This document shows, piece by piece, positions 1 through 11,782 of a stretch of DNA of 64,000 nucleotides (positions are counted from its first letter, which is position 1; the number at the start of each line of letters is the position of its first letter). The position numbers and the translations under genes were made by a program. Below the pieces are notes generated by a model, which had not been told where the DNA came from, did no database searches, and worked only from the letters and a program-made list of their open reading frames with translations. The DNA comes from Bolinopsis microptera (lineage: Eukaryota; Ctenophora; Tentaculata; Lobata; Bolinopsidae), in contig NC_087075.1 in NCBI RefSeq assembly GCF_026151205.1, positions 12,012,303-12,076,302 on the forward strand, given 5' to 3'.

Positions 1-479
1 ACAAGGACTGCAGACTTCAGAGAATATAGAGCCCAACATACTGATACAGGACACTTCTCTTTAGTTCACATCTTTTCATCAAGAACAGTTTAGTTTTACA
101 AACCCAGAAAACCATACCGGCTGGTGCGGGCTCGCTAGAGGTGCTTTTTTTAAACAGCCGGTTTGAGCTCGCGCGCGACATTAAGTACAGTGATTGCACG
201 CGTGACGCATTACAATCTTCAACTCTTCAAGCAGCACGTGACGCAATTCAGCCAATCAGAGGATAGGAATCCGCAAAGTTAGAGTTGCGAGCTTTTATTC
301 GGCCCAAAATAAGACTTTTCTGGATAACTCAAATTCTACGTTTTCCTAAATTGTGCTCCCATGGAGCCAACGTTCAATTTACGAGACGAACATTTTGGAA
401 AAAACTGGAAGTCTCTATTTCTTTTACTTTCGGAGGTAAACCCTAGCCGGCAATGTTTCCTGGAAATGACGTCACCCGG
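1..479. other. 5' flank of the LDLa-GPCR copy A, no gene seen
   Basis: I see no supported gene here. The 60-codon minus-strand frame at 17-199 resembles nothing I know. Similarity to the second GPCR copy starts only near 480, at a shared stretch reading TCACCTGCCAAGA, so this is single-copy flank lying outside the duplicated block. Confidence 0.5.
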
Positions 480-3027
480 TCACCTGCCAAGAGGATCACA
501 AAGTTCATTTTTCCATGTCTAACAAATATGGAGACTTCTCTCATCCACTCAATATTATCAATATCAATCACAATGCAAATAGAACGAAAGATGTTTGTCG
601 ATTTCCAGTTAACGCTATGGATCTTGTGCATAAAATACTTCTTGCACCTTCATGGGTAGGATCAATCTCTGAAGTACCCTGGTTCTGCAAAATCGATGTA
701 AAAAATTACTGCAACACAAATTCTGAATGCCTGACAGACGAATATGGCTGTACCAACAGCTGTATGGATTTCTTCTTCTGTCCAAAACGCACTAGATGTA
801 TTACTTTTCCACAGTTGTGTGATGGTAAGAATGATTGTCTTGATGGCGCAGATGAGTGTTTATGTGAGGGTTTTGTGGAAGTAGAATGTCCTATTATAGA
901 TTCTAGTATTTGCTTGTCACGAAAAGAATATTGTGACACAAAACACATCTTTTCAGAGTTAAACTATTAATGCACCTTTCGTAATGTTGAGTCTGTTCAC
1001 TGCTCTGCAGTTTCGGATAATAAAAACCGTCTCATCAACCCTATCAACCGATGCCTGAACTACACTATATCGTACACCTCTTCGAATTCGATAATGATGA
1101 AGATATTTCCAGCTACTGTAAAACAAATTGCTCTGAGACTCCTGACTTTGATGATGAAAATGGGATAAGTTTTGGCTAAACTGGCTTTCGTTTCTATTGC
1201 TACCTCAATACCTTTGAGAGTACAGAGTGGGTGTCTCCTGATAAAACTTGTGGTAATATCAAACACTGCTCCAACGGGCGTGACGAATGTGATCCCTGTA
1301 ACTCAGATGGGTTATCCAATCTCCTCATCAGTTCTTACTTTCTGCTTATTTTCACAGCTTTTGCAGGAGTCTCAGCGATAGTCCTGAACTTGAGAGGGGG
1401 GATCAGATGCTTCAACAGCACTCCCTCCACATCAACCGGCAAAGTTGACAGATTCTTGTGTCTCCAGGTTCTTTTCTTTGATGGTAGTATGGGTCTGTAT
1501 AACTGTGGTATTGTGGTCGCAGCCCTGATTCTACTGGCAACTACTGTTTTCAAGATGAAAGTTGGAGATCAAGCATTTTCTGCCAGGCACTTGGACTGAC
1601 ATTCTCAATAGCTTCACATGGATCCCTCAGTGCAATAGCCCTTATGAGTGTAGTCAGATGTGTGTACATCATCAAACCAAACTTAAGACATTATTAATAA
1701 CATCTGCAATACTTTTTGCCATAAATGTGATCAATGCATTGATTCCCATCCTTCCTTTGGTTGCCATACAAAACATCTTCCGCACAGAGGTATTCTTTAA
1801 AAATTTGCTAGATAACCCCTTCATCAGTTCTAGCTATGTAAACATGACCTGGTTTGACCACATACATGAAAGATATTACTCTAACAAAACTGATCTGTAC
1901 ACAACTGTCAGGAACCTCAACATTATCACCAGTAAAGACATATGATATCATAGAGTTCAGATATTATGGAAACACCCGTCTCTGTGTTCACAACGTCTTT
2001 AAAGAACAAGAATCCTACTTCATCTATAAACTCTCCTACCTTATCATAGTGTCGCTACTACTGGTCATTGTTACCCTCACTTACCTCATCATAGTAAGAA
2101 TGCAGTTAGAGTCGCGACGTGAGGTGGGAGACATTGGAGGTGGGATGAACAGACAAAACGCTGCAGCCCCCTCATTAGCTCTGAAGGTTTCTCTGATGAT
2201 AGGAACACAGCTAGCAAGTTGGATGTCTTTTATCGTGGCTGCTGTGTACTTCCAGATAGTTAGTGATAGTCCTCCTCCCCTATACTGTTTGAAGTGCTAG
2301 CTCTGGTTGTTCTACCCATAAACAGCGTTCTCAACCCCATTTTCTACAATAAACTGTACAAGAATATAACACTCGTTTTTAGAGAAGCTGGAGAGGATTC
2401 ACTTCAAAAATGCACTAGTGCATTCAATCTTTATCCAACAAGACCCCAAACCTCCCGGCAAACATATCATGCACAACAGTAAAGTGTACATTAAAGACCA
2501 TGCATCGAGACAGCAGGAAATTCACTTTTTAAACAGGGAAATCAAGTAGGCCCGTTTTTAAATGAATAAGAAAATAACACTCAATCTTAAAATAATACTG
2601 AACTTATCATCCTAACGTTTGATCTTTCTACCAATGAAACTTTGATAAGTTTTTTATCTTTTATCTCGTGTTTGCCACACGTTGCATGATATATCATAAC
2701 AATTTAGTAGCTGCATAGTTTTATCAGTTCGTATAAGTTATAAAATATAAATTTGCAGTTGTTAATTTTTGAGTGCAGATAGTTCGCATCAGAGTATGAA
2801 TACGTTGAACTCAGTAACTTAATATCTACTTACCTTTATCATAACATCGTTATCACTGCGTCAAATAAAAAACAACCAGAAATGTGTTTTAAGAATAATC
2901 AAACTCAATATTACAATAAATATAAGGCTAAATAGCTAAATTTAATAACATTTATAAATAACCGGTTTCCAAAAACCTTCAACCTGGCAAAATCTTCAAA
3001 TTCACTTCTGTAAATTGTACATTTCAG

Positions 3028-3451
3028 GGCCTCGTTAACCGGAGAAAAGTGCCAGCCCACATTCCCCTCCGTAGCAGCTGAACACCAAACATCAACTAAC
3101 CAACACATCCCAACAAGTCACAGTATGATGTCATCACTACAAAAGGGGACGTCATCACCAAAAAACTTGGCTCCATCCCAGCAAAACATGATGTCATCAC
3201 AACAAAACATGGCGCCATTATGCCAGAGTAATGGAACCTTAATACAACCCAGAATCAATAATATCGACAAAACTTCCCTGTCTCCTGGGCACGAAACAGA
3301 AATCTCCGTAGTTGACGACTATGTTGATGTGACGTCACAACCCCTGGAAATTGTGACGTTATCAAATGACGTCATGATGACTTCACCGGAGGATATGATA
3401 ATATCTCATATAATGGGGAACCCACTCGATGAAACAGAAGACATCAATATG
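3028..3451 (+). CDS. Probable cytoplasmic-tail exon of GPCR copy A (penultimate exon)
   Basis: An open frame runs from an acceptor (TACATTTCAG at 3018-3027) to a donor (ATG|GTAAACC at 3452). The translation is rich in Ser, Gln, Met and Asn, with a repeated motif MMSSxQ and Asp/Glu-rich patches near its end (ETEDINM). It has no membrane segment, which fits an intracellular receptor tail. The same block recurs in copy B at about 11110-11386, with a large internal deletion there. The donor is in phase 0 with the next exon at 3680. The link to the TM7 exon is inferred; I could not place the donor after TM7. Confidence 0.5.
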
Positions 3452-3679
3452 GTAAACCTCAACTGATAAACTAGATTTTAATAATTGTTTTTCAACTAGA
3501 ATTTGCCAAGATACCTGCTACATTCATTGCCCGGATATCAATTATCAAAAGACTTTTTTAAAAAGTTTTAAGATTAAAGAATCTATTAAGACAACCATAT
3601 TCCAAACCAGTTCCAGAAAGTCAATAATAATTTAATAAATAGCAGCCTGCATAATATCTAATGCAACCACTGTCTTCAG

Positions 3680-3895
3680 GAGGGGAACGCCAGTATGCTC
3701 TCCTCGTCCCACAACAGCATTTTCTCCCTCTGTAACGGTCTCACTATCGGCAGAACAGCTAACAGGAACATCATGCTGCAGAACTCTTCCTCTGATATCC
3801 TGACTACTCAAGATATCATCCTAAACGAGGGAGACACCCTCTCTGAGAACTTGATGGAAGAAATATTGAAGTGCGTGTCCAATAGCAATATTTGA
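3680..3895 (+). CDS. Probable last tail exon of GPCR copy A
   Basis: The acceptor is ACTGTCTTCAG ending at 3679. The frame continues in phase 0 from the exon ending at 3451 and stops with TGA at 3893-3895. It encodes 71 residues, Ser/Asn-rich then acidic (NLMEEILKC near the end), with no membrane segment. The equivalent exon in copy B has been lost, where the flanking sequences run on without it near 11620. The assignment to the receptor tail is inferred from phase and position. Confidence 0.45.
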   Translation, partial: EGNASMLSSSHNSIFSLCNGLTIGRTANRNIMLQNSSSDILTTQDIILNEGDTLSENLMEEILKCVSNSNI

Positions 3896-4300
3896 GTTTC
3901 TGATTTATGATGAACTAAAAGTTTGGGTGGTGTGTAGATAGTTTTGGGTACTGATTTGTACAGATTTTTAAATTTCCATCTGTTTTCAGATTATTTATGA
4001 ATTTACAGATGATCGGTCAACTATTTCAGAGGAAATATCTTAATTTCGTGATCGTGTTTAATACAGAATGATTCTGTATATATTTCTATTGAAGTATAAG
4101 ACTATGTAAATTTTAATGATAACTCTATTCTGTTTCCCCTGTTCCCGCAATACAAATTTTATCCATTTATATAATCATTTCTTAACTCTCAAGTATATTT
4201 CCGGTGCGACAAAGAGTTGTTTGGTCGTTCAAATTAAAAATTTTGTACACTATTTCATACGAAACAGGTTCATTAGTCATTTTTACAGACTAAATTATGA

Positions 4301-4789
4301 TTATAGTATTAGTACACTCCTCAGCTTTGGAAGCGGTTTTACTTTATTATAGGCCTATGATACCTGGCGCACTGTGTAAATGACCTTACTCTCTTAAATT
4401 GTAACACAATACGGATAATTAAATAAAAAAGCTGCCATTACATGATTACATGTCTGGTTAGAAAGAAATTTAGAAAAGTAAATGCTAATCCACCGGGATG
4501 AGGGGACGACGTGCGATTTTAATTTAGATTTTCAAGAACTATTTTTGGTTATTTAACTCTATTGTTCGTCTGAATGCAAATAATGGTAATCAAACTGAGA
4601 GGACTATAATTTATCTTGATTTTAATACATTTTATGACGAAGGCAGCTATTATCCTTTACTCAACGATAAATATTTCCTCCGATTTTAACATATTTTATG
4701 ATTAGGGCACTGGCAGTGAGCTGTTATTTGGTAATTATATAAATCTTAGTCCATTAAAAATAAATATTTGTCGGCATAACGGGGGTAGC
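4301..4789. other. AT-rich spacer, no feature seen
   Basis: AT-rich unique sequence between the copy A duplication and a small MITE-like inverted repeat. I see no gene, RNA or clear repeat here. Confidence 0.4.
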
Positions 4790-5030
4790 CGTTTTCTCAG
4801 AAAAGGAAGTAAGTCCAATTTTTCAAAATATGGCAATATTGGTATCAAAATTTTCAGTAGAAAATTCTCTACAACATGAGCTGCATATAACTGTATGGAA
4901 ACGTTGTTGCATGCAATTCTCAAGGAAGTATAAAGTACCAGTGGAGAAACATTATGTTCGGTTTCGCCCAAATAATTTCAGACAGAAGGACGTAAGTCCA
5001 GACTTATTTCCTTTTTTGAGAAAATCTTGA
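4790..5030. mobile_element. Small MITE-like inverted repeat
   Basis: The left end reads TTTTCTCAGAAAAGGAAGT and the right end is its imperfect inverse (ACTTATTTCCTTTTTTGAGAAAA). Roughly 25-bp inverted ends enclose about 190 bp with no coding content. A third related stretch, GGATAAGGAAGTAAG, lies at 5041-5055. I could not define target-site duplications, so the family is open. Confidence 0.5.
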
Positions 5031-5099
5031 ACATTTTCTGGGATAAGGAAGTAAGTTCGTGGACTTTAACAAGCTATTACTACAATTCTTTAGAAATAA

Positions 5100-6353
5100 A
5101 CTTAAAATAAATTATACACACTCAGAAATACATACTTGGTAAATGTCTCTTACTGATCTGTCCGACTGTACAGCCCTTAATCGTCTAGGAATACTATTGG
5201 ACAGCCACAGGGTTCTGACATATGACTTCTGACAGCATTCTCTAATGATCGTATTCAGATCCGACAAATTAATTATCCGCTCAATGTTCCTTTTGATGTC
5301 AAACTTTAGCATAAACCAAAGGTTCTCAATAATATTTAAGTCCGGACTTTTCACCAGCCAATGTAGCATCTCGATATTACCTAATCACGTATAATATGCG
5401 CTGTATGAACGCTGGCATTGTCCTGTTGGAACACCCCATCTCCTGCTGGAAACTCTTTCAACATGACTGGCCATAAGTTTTCGTCCAATATTATATCTTC
5501 ATGTAGTGAACAGCATTAATGTTCTCTTCGGTCATATACAGGGTCCAAACCCCGTTTGAAGTGATACACCCCCATATCATTATAGAGATCTTAGGTACCA
5601 ATTGGGTTCCTCGCCATACAAGTCCGGCCTGTATCCCTCAGACATTTTACTCCACACCTAAATCCTGTCATCGTACCCTATCTAAACTTTAGTCTCATCG
5701 GAAAACATTATCTTGTTCCAATACGACTGAAGGAGCTGTTTCCGTCCACGTATCCAAGCTAATCTGCCAGCTCGGTGCCTCGCTGAAAGAATCTGCCTCT
5801 TCTTACGAGGTTTTCTGCAGAAATTAACTTTCCAAAGAGCCCGGTGCAGTGTGGATCTTGATACTGGACCGAATCCCTCGCGAAATTGAGCGGTAAGACG
5901 TGCTCTTGTATTTCTTCGACCCCGGAGGAAACGTTAGTGCCGGTATATGCTGGGGGTGAACATATGCGGCCTCCAGGCTTCTTAGTAATAGTGTTTCCAC
6001 TTAGAAGCCATGTTTGACAAATTCGCTGGACACTGTCATTTGACTGACACCAGTCACTTTTGCAATTAATCCAGTCCTAAGTCGATTCTTATACAATTAA
6101 ACGATCACATTTCGAAAATCAACTTTAACTGTCTTGAGATGTGTAATTTTCAACGCAATCATAGACATAATAATACGGCACTGAGAGTTCCTAAAATCGG
6201 CAAGCTATGGCAACATATAGTCGTGCACAGGTTTGTCAACCTGGGGACTAATTTAATCACCAATTAAGAATAAGCGCGATCGAAGTTGAAAATGTTAGTC
6301 TTTAGTGGCTCACACGCAACCAAACACGCCTATACTTCTGACACCCTGCTGTA
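5100..6353 (-). mobile_element. Decayed Tc1/mariner transposon
   Basis: The minus strand reads through a transposase in several frames. An N-terminal helix-turn-helix part (GLIAKVTGVSQMTVS) is near 6010-6085. The first catalytic Asp is in FSDETKV near 5690-5705, followed by IMIWGCI near 5560-5580. The second Asp is in QQDNASVHTAHII near 5385-5420, and the catalytic Glu is in SPDLNIIENLW near 5310-5345. This order and the spacing of the last two fit a DD34E-type Tc1 transposase, which cuts and pastes DNA at TA sites. Stops and frameshifts in every part show it is dead. The right end looks like a Tc1 terminus (TACAGCAGGGTGTCAGAAGT on the minus strand, near 6330-6353). The matching left end is not visible, so the element is truncated or strongly diverged there. 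Confidence 0.85.
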
Positions 6354-6773
6354 TCATATCTATATGCTATTTATTCTTTTATATCAATGCACTCATTAAA
6401 TTATATTCACTTGTTTTGGGCTGGCTTTTACACCAGTCAATGTTTACTCAAAATATATAATAATTTTAATAATCAATATTAATCCTCGAAGGGCACGCAA
6501 ATTACATGTCATCGAACTCATAGTTATTTCGTCTAGATTTTATCAGTTGATTCTGATGACCCTGATCTGCAAACACATTTAATTTTAAAAGCTTAAACGT
6601 TTATATAAAATTCTTTACTTGATAATACTGTCGTAGGTGTTTTATCAGTATAGGTTTACGCTAGTTGGCAGTGAAATATGGAATGTGCTGTCAGGATGGC
6701 ACGGTAAGTGATTTAGATGGGACACTGATATAATAGTGAAAGTTGAGCTGCATATGTTAGGTTGCTATTAGGC
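6354..6773. other. AT-rich spacer, no feature seen
   Basis: Unique AT-rich sequence between the Tc1 remnant and the next MITE-like repeat; no gene recognised. Confidence 0.4.
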
Positions 6774-6775
6774 AA

Positions 6776-7058
6776 GGTTGTTAAATACGTATCAGGAGGG
6801 AATACGTATTGGAATACGAATACGTATTAATCCTCGAAAATTGACGTATTACGAAAAGGTGTGTCGTGCGCGCAAAAAATTGTTTGCTTATCGGATTATC
6901 CATGAAATTTGATTACAAATTTAAGTTATCATGTATAACTGCACTCCTTCAATGCATGATCAATGATGAGGGTGGCGCGCGCAGCTGTAATGTTTAATTT
7001 TGACAAATCAGCGTATTACTGCGTATTATGGCGTATTCGTGGACGTATTTAACAATCC
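6776..7058. mobile_element. MITE-like repeat rich in TACGTATT
   Basis: The left end contains TTGTTAAATACGT and the right end its inverse, ACGTATTTAACAA. The subterminal DNA is packed with ACGTATT/AATACG motifs in both orientations, and further copies trail to about 7125. There is no coding content. The arrangement fits a non-autonomous DNA transposon, perhaps hAT-like, but no target-site duplication could be fixed. Confidence 0.45.
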
Positions 7059-7383
7059 ATAGAAATTACTGTACTACGGCGTATTACGACGTATTCTTTA
7101 TAAGAACCGAATACGTCGTATTATTTATTTATTAAGTTATGGAGTGGAAACTTTTTGTTTGAAGTTAAAATAATTAAAGCAATTGAGGCCCTTGTCTTAT
7201 CAGCACCCTGCTTGTGCTATCTTGACAGTGAGAAGACAGTGAAAAATGTGGCATATGGTTGATAGTGACTAGTGTGCTAACCGTAACACTAACAAAGATT
7301 ATCTATATTACCATCTGAAATTATCAGAATAACAACTATTCTTTTATTGATAACACCTAATTATTTTGTAGACAGATGAGAAA

Positions 7384-10300
7384 ATGTTCAGAATATTGAT
7401 AATACTGATCGCCTTATTTTGTATAATCAACCCTGATATGCCTTCTCATCCTCTTGACAAACCTTCTACTCCTGGTACAACTCCTCCTCCTGGCATACCT
7501 TCTACTCCTGGTACAACTCCTCCTCCTGGCAAACCTTCTACTCCTGGTACATACATACATAACTCATCCCTCCTGTCAAACCTTCTACTCCTGGTACTAC
7601 TCCTACCTCCTGACTAACCCTGTATAACTCCTCTAAACTCTCCTGGTATAACTCCTCCTCCTGACAAACCTTCTACTCCTGGTATACCTCCTCCTCCTAA
7701 CAAACCTTCTACTCCTGGTATAACTCCCCCTCCTAACAAACCTTCTTCTCCTGGTATACCTCCTCCTCCTAACAAACCTTCTACTCCTGGTATACCTCCT
7801 CCTCCTAACAAACCTTCTACTCCTGGTATAACTCCTCCTCCTGACAAACCTTCTACTCCTGGTATACCTCCTCCTCCTAACAAACCTTCTACTCCTGGTA
7901 TAACTCCCCCTCCTAACAAACCTTCTTCTCCTGGTATACCTCCTCCTCCTAACAAACCTTCTACTCCTGGTATAACTCCTCCTCCTAACAAACCTTCTTC
8001 TCCTGGTATACCTCCTCCTGACAAACCTTCTACTCCTGGCACAACTCATCCTCCTGACAAACCTTCTACTCCTGGTATAACTCCTCCTCCAGCTGATCTA
8101 GTAACTATTCCTAACATCATCAACTTAAATGAAAGGCAAATGATCCTTGGAGGTTGGACACAACTCACCTGCCAAGAAGCTCAAAAATATTTATTGAGGT
8201 TCAGTCAGTTCGATTTAGTTATAAATTCAAGTCATAATGTAAATAAAACGAGAGGTGAGTGTAGATTTCCAGTTAGCGCTATGGACCTTGTGCTCAGAGA
8301 TCACATGCCTCCTTCAAGGGTACAATCAATATCTGAAGTACCCTGGTTCTGCAAAATCAATGCAAACAATTACTGCAACACAAAATCTGAATGCCTGACA
8401 GACGAATGTGGCTGTACCAACAGCAGTATGGATGTCTTCTTCTGTCCAAAACGCACTGGATGTATTACCTTTCCACAGTTGTGTGATGGTAAGAATGATT
8501 GTCTTGATGGCACTGATGAGTGTTTATGTAAGGGTTTTGTGGAAGTAGAATGTCCTATCCTAAACTCCTCAAGTATTTGCTTGTCACAAAAAGAATACTG
8601 TGAAAGAAAGAACTCCATTTCAGAGTTAAATTATTCATGCACCTTTCATAATATTGAAAATGTTGACTGCTCTGCAGTTTCGGATAATGAAAACCGTCTC
8701 ATCAACCCTATCAACCGATGCCTGAACTATACTATCATACACCTCTTCAATAATAATGAAGATATTTCCAGCTACTGTAAAACAAACTGCTCTGAGACTC
8801 CTGACTTTGGTGATGGCAAATGGGATAAGTTTTGCAACAGAATCGTGATATCATATGGGGGTATGTTTAAGCAGATTGATTTCACTTGTACATCCAAATA
8901 CTATGATGAAAACTACCCCTTATCTAAACTGTGTGACGAAGAATTAGATTGTTCTAACGGTGCGGATGAGGCAGAATGTCCAGGACGTTTCTATTGCTCC
9001 CTCAATACCTCTGAGAGTACAGAGTGGGTGACTCCTGATAAAACTTGTGATAATATCAAACACTGCTCCAACGGACGTGACGAATGTGATCCCTGTAACT
9101 TAGATAATACATCCAACCTCCTCCTCAGTTCTAACTTTCTACTTATTTTCACAGCTATTGCAGGAGTCTCAATGATCATACTGAACTTTAGAGGGGGATC
9201 ATATGCTTCAACAGCACTTCCTCCACATCAGCCGGCAAAGTTGACAGATTCTTGTGTCTCCAGGTTCTTTTCTTTGATGGTAGTATGGGTCTGTATAACT
9301 GTGGTATTGTGGTGGCAGCTCTGGTTCTTCATGCAAATGGCAACTACTGTCTTCAAGATGAAAGTTGGAGATCAAGTATCGTCTGCCAGGCACTTGGACT
9401 GACATTCTCAATAGCTTCACATGGGTCCCTCAGTGCAATAGCCCTTATGAGTATTGTCAGGTGTGTCAATTGTGTCAGAGTACATCATCAAACCAAACTT
9501 AAAACAGTATTTATAACATCTGCTTTACTTATTGCCATAAATGTAATCAACGCATTGATTCCCATCGTTCCTTTGGTTGCCATACAAAATATCTTCCGTA
9601 CAGACGTGTTCTTTAAAAACTCTCTAGATAATCCCTTCATCAGCTCTAGCTATGTAAACATGACCAGGTTAGACCAAATACATGAAAGATATTACTCGAA
9701 CAAAACTGATCTGTACACAACTGTCAGGGACCTCAACACCATCACCAGTAAAGACAACATATTCGATATCATAGAGATCGGATATTATGGAAACACCCGT
9801 CTCTGTGTTCACAACGTCTTTAAAGAACAAGAATCCTACTTCATCTATAAACTCTCCTACCTTATTATAGTATCGCTACTTCTGGTCATAGTTACTCTCA
9901 CTTACCTCATCATAGTTAGAAAGCAGTTAGAGTCTCGACGTGAAGTGGGAGACATTGGAGGTGGGATGAACAGACAGAACGCTGCAGCCCCCTCATTAGC
10001 TCTGAAGGTTTCTCTGATGATAGGAACACAGCTAGCAAGTTGGTTGTCTTTTATCGGGCTGCTGTATACTTCCAACTTGTTAGTGATAGTCCTCCTCCCA
10101 TATTGTTTGAAGTGCTAGCTCTGGTTGTTCTACCCATCAACAGCATTCTGAACCCCATTTTCTACAGTGAACTGTACAAGAATATTTACTCTTGTTTTTG
10201 GAGAATCTGGAGAGAATTTGTTTCAAGAATGCATCAGTATGCTTGATCTTTATCAAACAAGACCCTAAACCTCCCGACAAACATAGCATGCACAACAGTT

Positions 10301-11386
10301 AAGTGTACATTGTAGAGCATGTGTCAAGACAGTAGGACATTTACCCAAGTTAACAAGAAACTAACACTCAATCTAAAAACAATGTTGAACTTATCAGTGG
10401 CACCATTCCCTCCGTGCGCATTCCTTTCACTTCTATCTCCCAAAGAGAGAAGTGAGCCATACACAAGCAAGCTGGGTAATGTTAGCTTATCTAGCAATAG
10501 AAATGATCGTCTTATCTTAATCTTTGATCACTCGATCAATGAGTGCAATGACACCTTGATAAGTTTCATATCTTTTATCCGTGTTTGCGACACGTTGCAT
10601 GATATTACATAGTTTATATTTAGTACTAGTAGCTGAATAGTTTTTAATGCGCTGCCTATCAGTTCGAATAAATTTGCAAAGTTCTATTAACTTGGTACAA
10701 CTATTCTACCTCTCTAAATATTATCACTATTTCTTCGGAGCTGCTAAGATTTGTTTTAAGATATAATGATAATATATGTCATTTTTAGATAAATTTTAAA
10801 AAATTAAAAAAATAAATAAATAAATAAAGATTAAAAAAAGATTTGAATCGTTTCAGAGTTTGAATATTACGTTGCATGTATTAACTTAATATCTACCTAC
10901 TTATTTTTTTCATAACATCATTGTCTGCACTTAGTCAAATAAAAAATAATCAGAAATTTGTTTTAAGAATCATCAAACGTGAGACTTAATAACATGATTA
11001 GGCTTAATCAGATAGTTGAATTTAATAGCATTTCTAAAATAACTGATCTTCAAATACCACCAACCAGGCAAAATCTTCGAATTCACTTCTGTAAATAAAA
11101 ATTGTACATTTAAGGGCCTCATTAATCGGAGAAAAGTGTCAGCCCACATTCCCCTCTGTAGCAGCTGAACACCAAACATCAACTAACCAACACATCCCAA
11201 CAAGTCACAGTATGACGTCATCACTACAAAAAGGGACGTCATCACCACAAAACTTAGCTCCATCCCAGCAAAACATGATGTCATCACAACAAAACATGGC
11301 GCCATTATGTCAAAGTAATATAATGTCTCATATAAATATAATGGCCGGGAACCCACTCGACGAAACAGAAGACATCAATATATGGT
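7384..11386 (+). pseudogene. LDLa-module class A GPCR, copy B (broken or mis-assembled)
   Basis: This is the most complete copy. 7384-7440 encodes a signal peptide (MFRILIILIALFCIIN). Then comes a Pro-rich stalk of 12-residue repeats, a Cys-rich region, and three LDLa modules (CDGKNDCLDG near 8485, CDEELDCSNG near 8935, CSNGRDECD near 9065). TM1 lies at about 9118-9190, TM2-TM5 in the frame 9252-10000, TM6 near 10010-10080 and TM7 with NPIFY near 10130-10170. The class A fold places it in the plasma membrane with an LDLa ectodomain; the ligand is unknown. The frame is broken three times: an out-of-frame stretch in the stalk near 7547-7620 ending in TAA at 7615, loss of one G in a G-run near 9193 relative to copy A, and loss of one base near 10055. 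The homopolymer shift could be an assembly error. The last tail exon is absent, so a pseudogene is more likely. Confidence is high for the family, moderate for the pseudogene status. Confidence 0.8.
7456..8092 (+). repeat. 36-bp minisatellite encoding a Pro-rich stalk
   Basis: Tandem 33-36-bp units encode variants of PPPPNKPSTPGI in the same frame as the downstream LDLa region (frame of 7384 and 8140). Units alternate between N/D before Lys and between I-P and I-T after Gly. About 50-70 bp near 7560-7625 are out of frame. Such Ser/Thr/Pro-rich repeats are typical of O-glycosylated extracellular stalks. Copy A of the gene lacks this region entirely. Confidence 0.85.
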
Positions 11387-11780
11387 AAAGTCAAATATTG
11401 ATAAACTAGATTTTGATATTTGTTTTTCAACTTCGTTTTGCCAGGATACCTGGTCCACTCGTCACCCGAATATTGATTATCAAAAAGAATTATTTTTTGA
11501 TAGGTTGAAAGAATTTATTAAGACTGCCACATTCCAAACCAGATCCGGGAAGTCGATAATAATTTAATAAACAGTAGAGTGAGTAGCCCTCAGATCTTAT
11601 CCAACAACCCTCTTCATTAGGGGAAAAATTTTCCATGTATAGAGTCAATTTTTAACTCCCAAATAAACTTCCGGTGCGAAAAAGAGTTGTTGGACCGTTC
11701 AAATTAAAAACTCCTTACACTATTTCTACTTCTTTTCATACGAAACATATTCATTACAGATTGAATTGTGATTAGGGACA
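8167..11780 (+). repeat. Segmental duplication, copy B (LDLa-GPCR block)
   Basis: Right member of the tandem duplication paired with 480-4300. The homology starts at TCACCTGCCAAGAAG and ends near 11780, just short of the orphan LDLa exon on the minus strand. Internal differences include the retained second LDLa module, a short deletion in the tail exon and loss of the last tail exon. Confidence 0.85.
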
Positions 11781-11782
11781 TA

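Larger units (their letters stand above)
515..3895 (+). pseudogene. LDLa-module class A GPCR, copy A (degenerate)
   Basis: Fragments of a seven-helix receptor are recognised by comparison with copy B. 515-970 encodes the Cys-rich ectodomain start with an LDLa module (CDGKNDCLDG, residues ~110-120 of that frame). 1231-1599 covers the third LDLa remnant, TM1 and TM2. 1562-2482 covers TM3 to TM7 in shifting frames, with the class A NPxxY-type motif NPIFY in TM7. Two exons after that look like the cytoplasmic tail. The copy is broken: a TAA at 968-970 replaces a Ser codon of copy B, about 130 bp holding the second LDLa module is missing near 1160-1180, and several single-base indels shift the frame. 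There is no signal peptide or Pro-rich region upstream. Family known: LDLa-containing rhodopsin-type receptors at the plasma membrane; the ligand is unknown. Sequencing indels could explain some shifts but not the deletion and the stop. Confidence 0.8.
480..4300 (+). repeat. Segmental duplication, copy A (LDLa-GPCR block)
   Basis: This block is the left member of a tandem duplication whose right member is at about 8167-11780. Similarity runs through the LDLa and seven-helix coding parts, the tail exon near 3028-3451 and into the 3' flank. The last clear match is a stretch beginning with CTTCCGGTGCGA-like sequence near 4200. The copies differ by many substitutions and indels, so the duplication is not recent. 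Confidence 0.85.

Noticed and set aside
7614-8049. Two long minus-strand frames, Gly-rich and Arg-rich
   Set aside because: Antisense of the Pro-rich coding minisatellite, whose sense frame joins the LDLa ectodomain.
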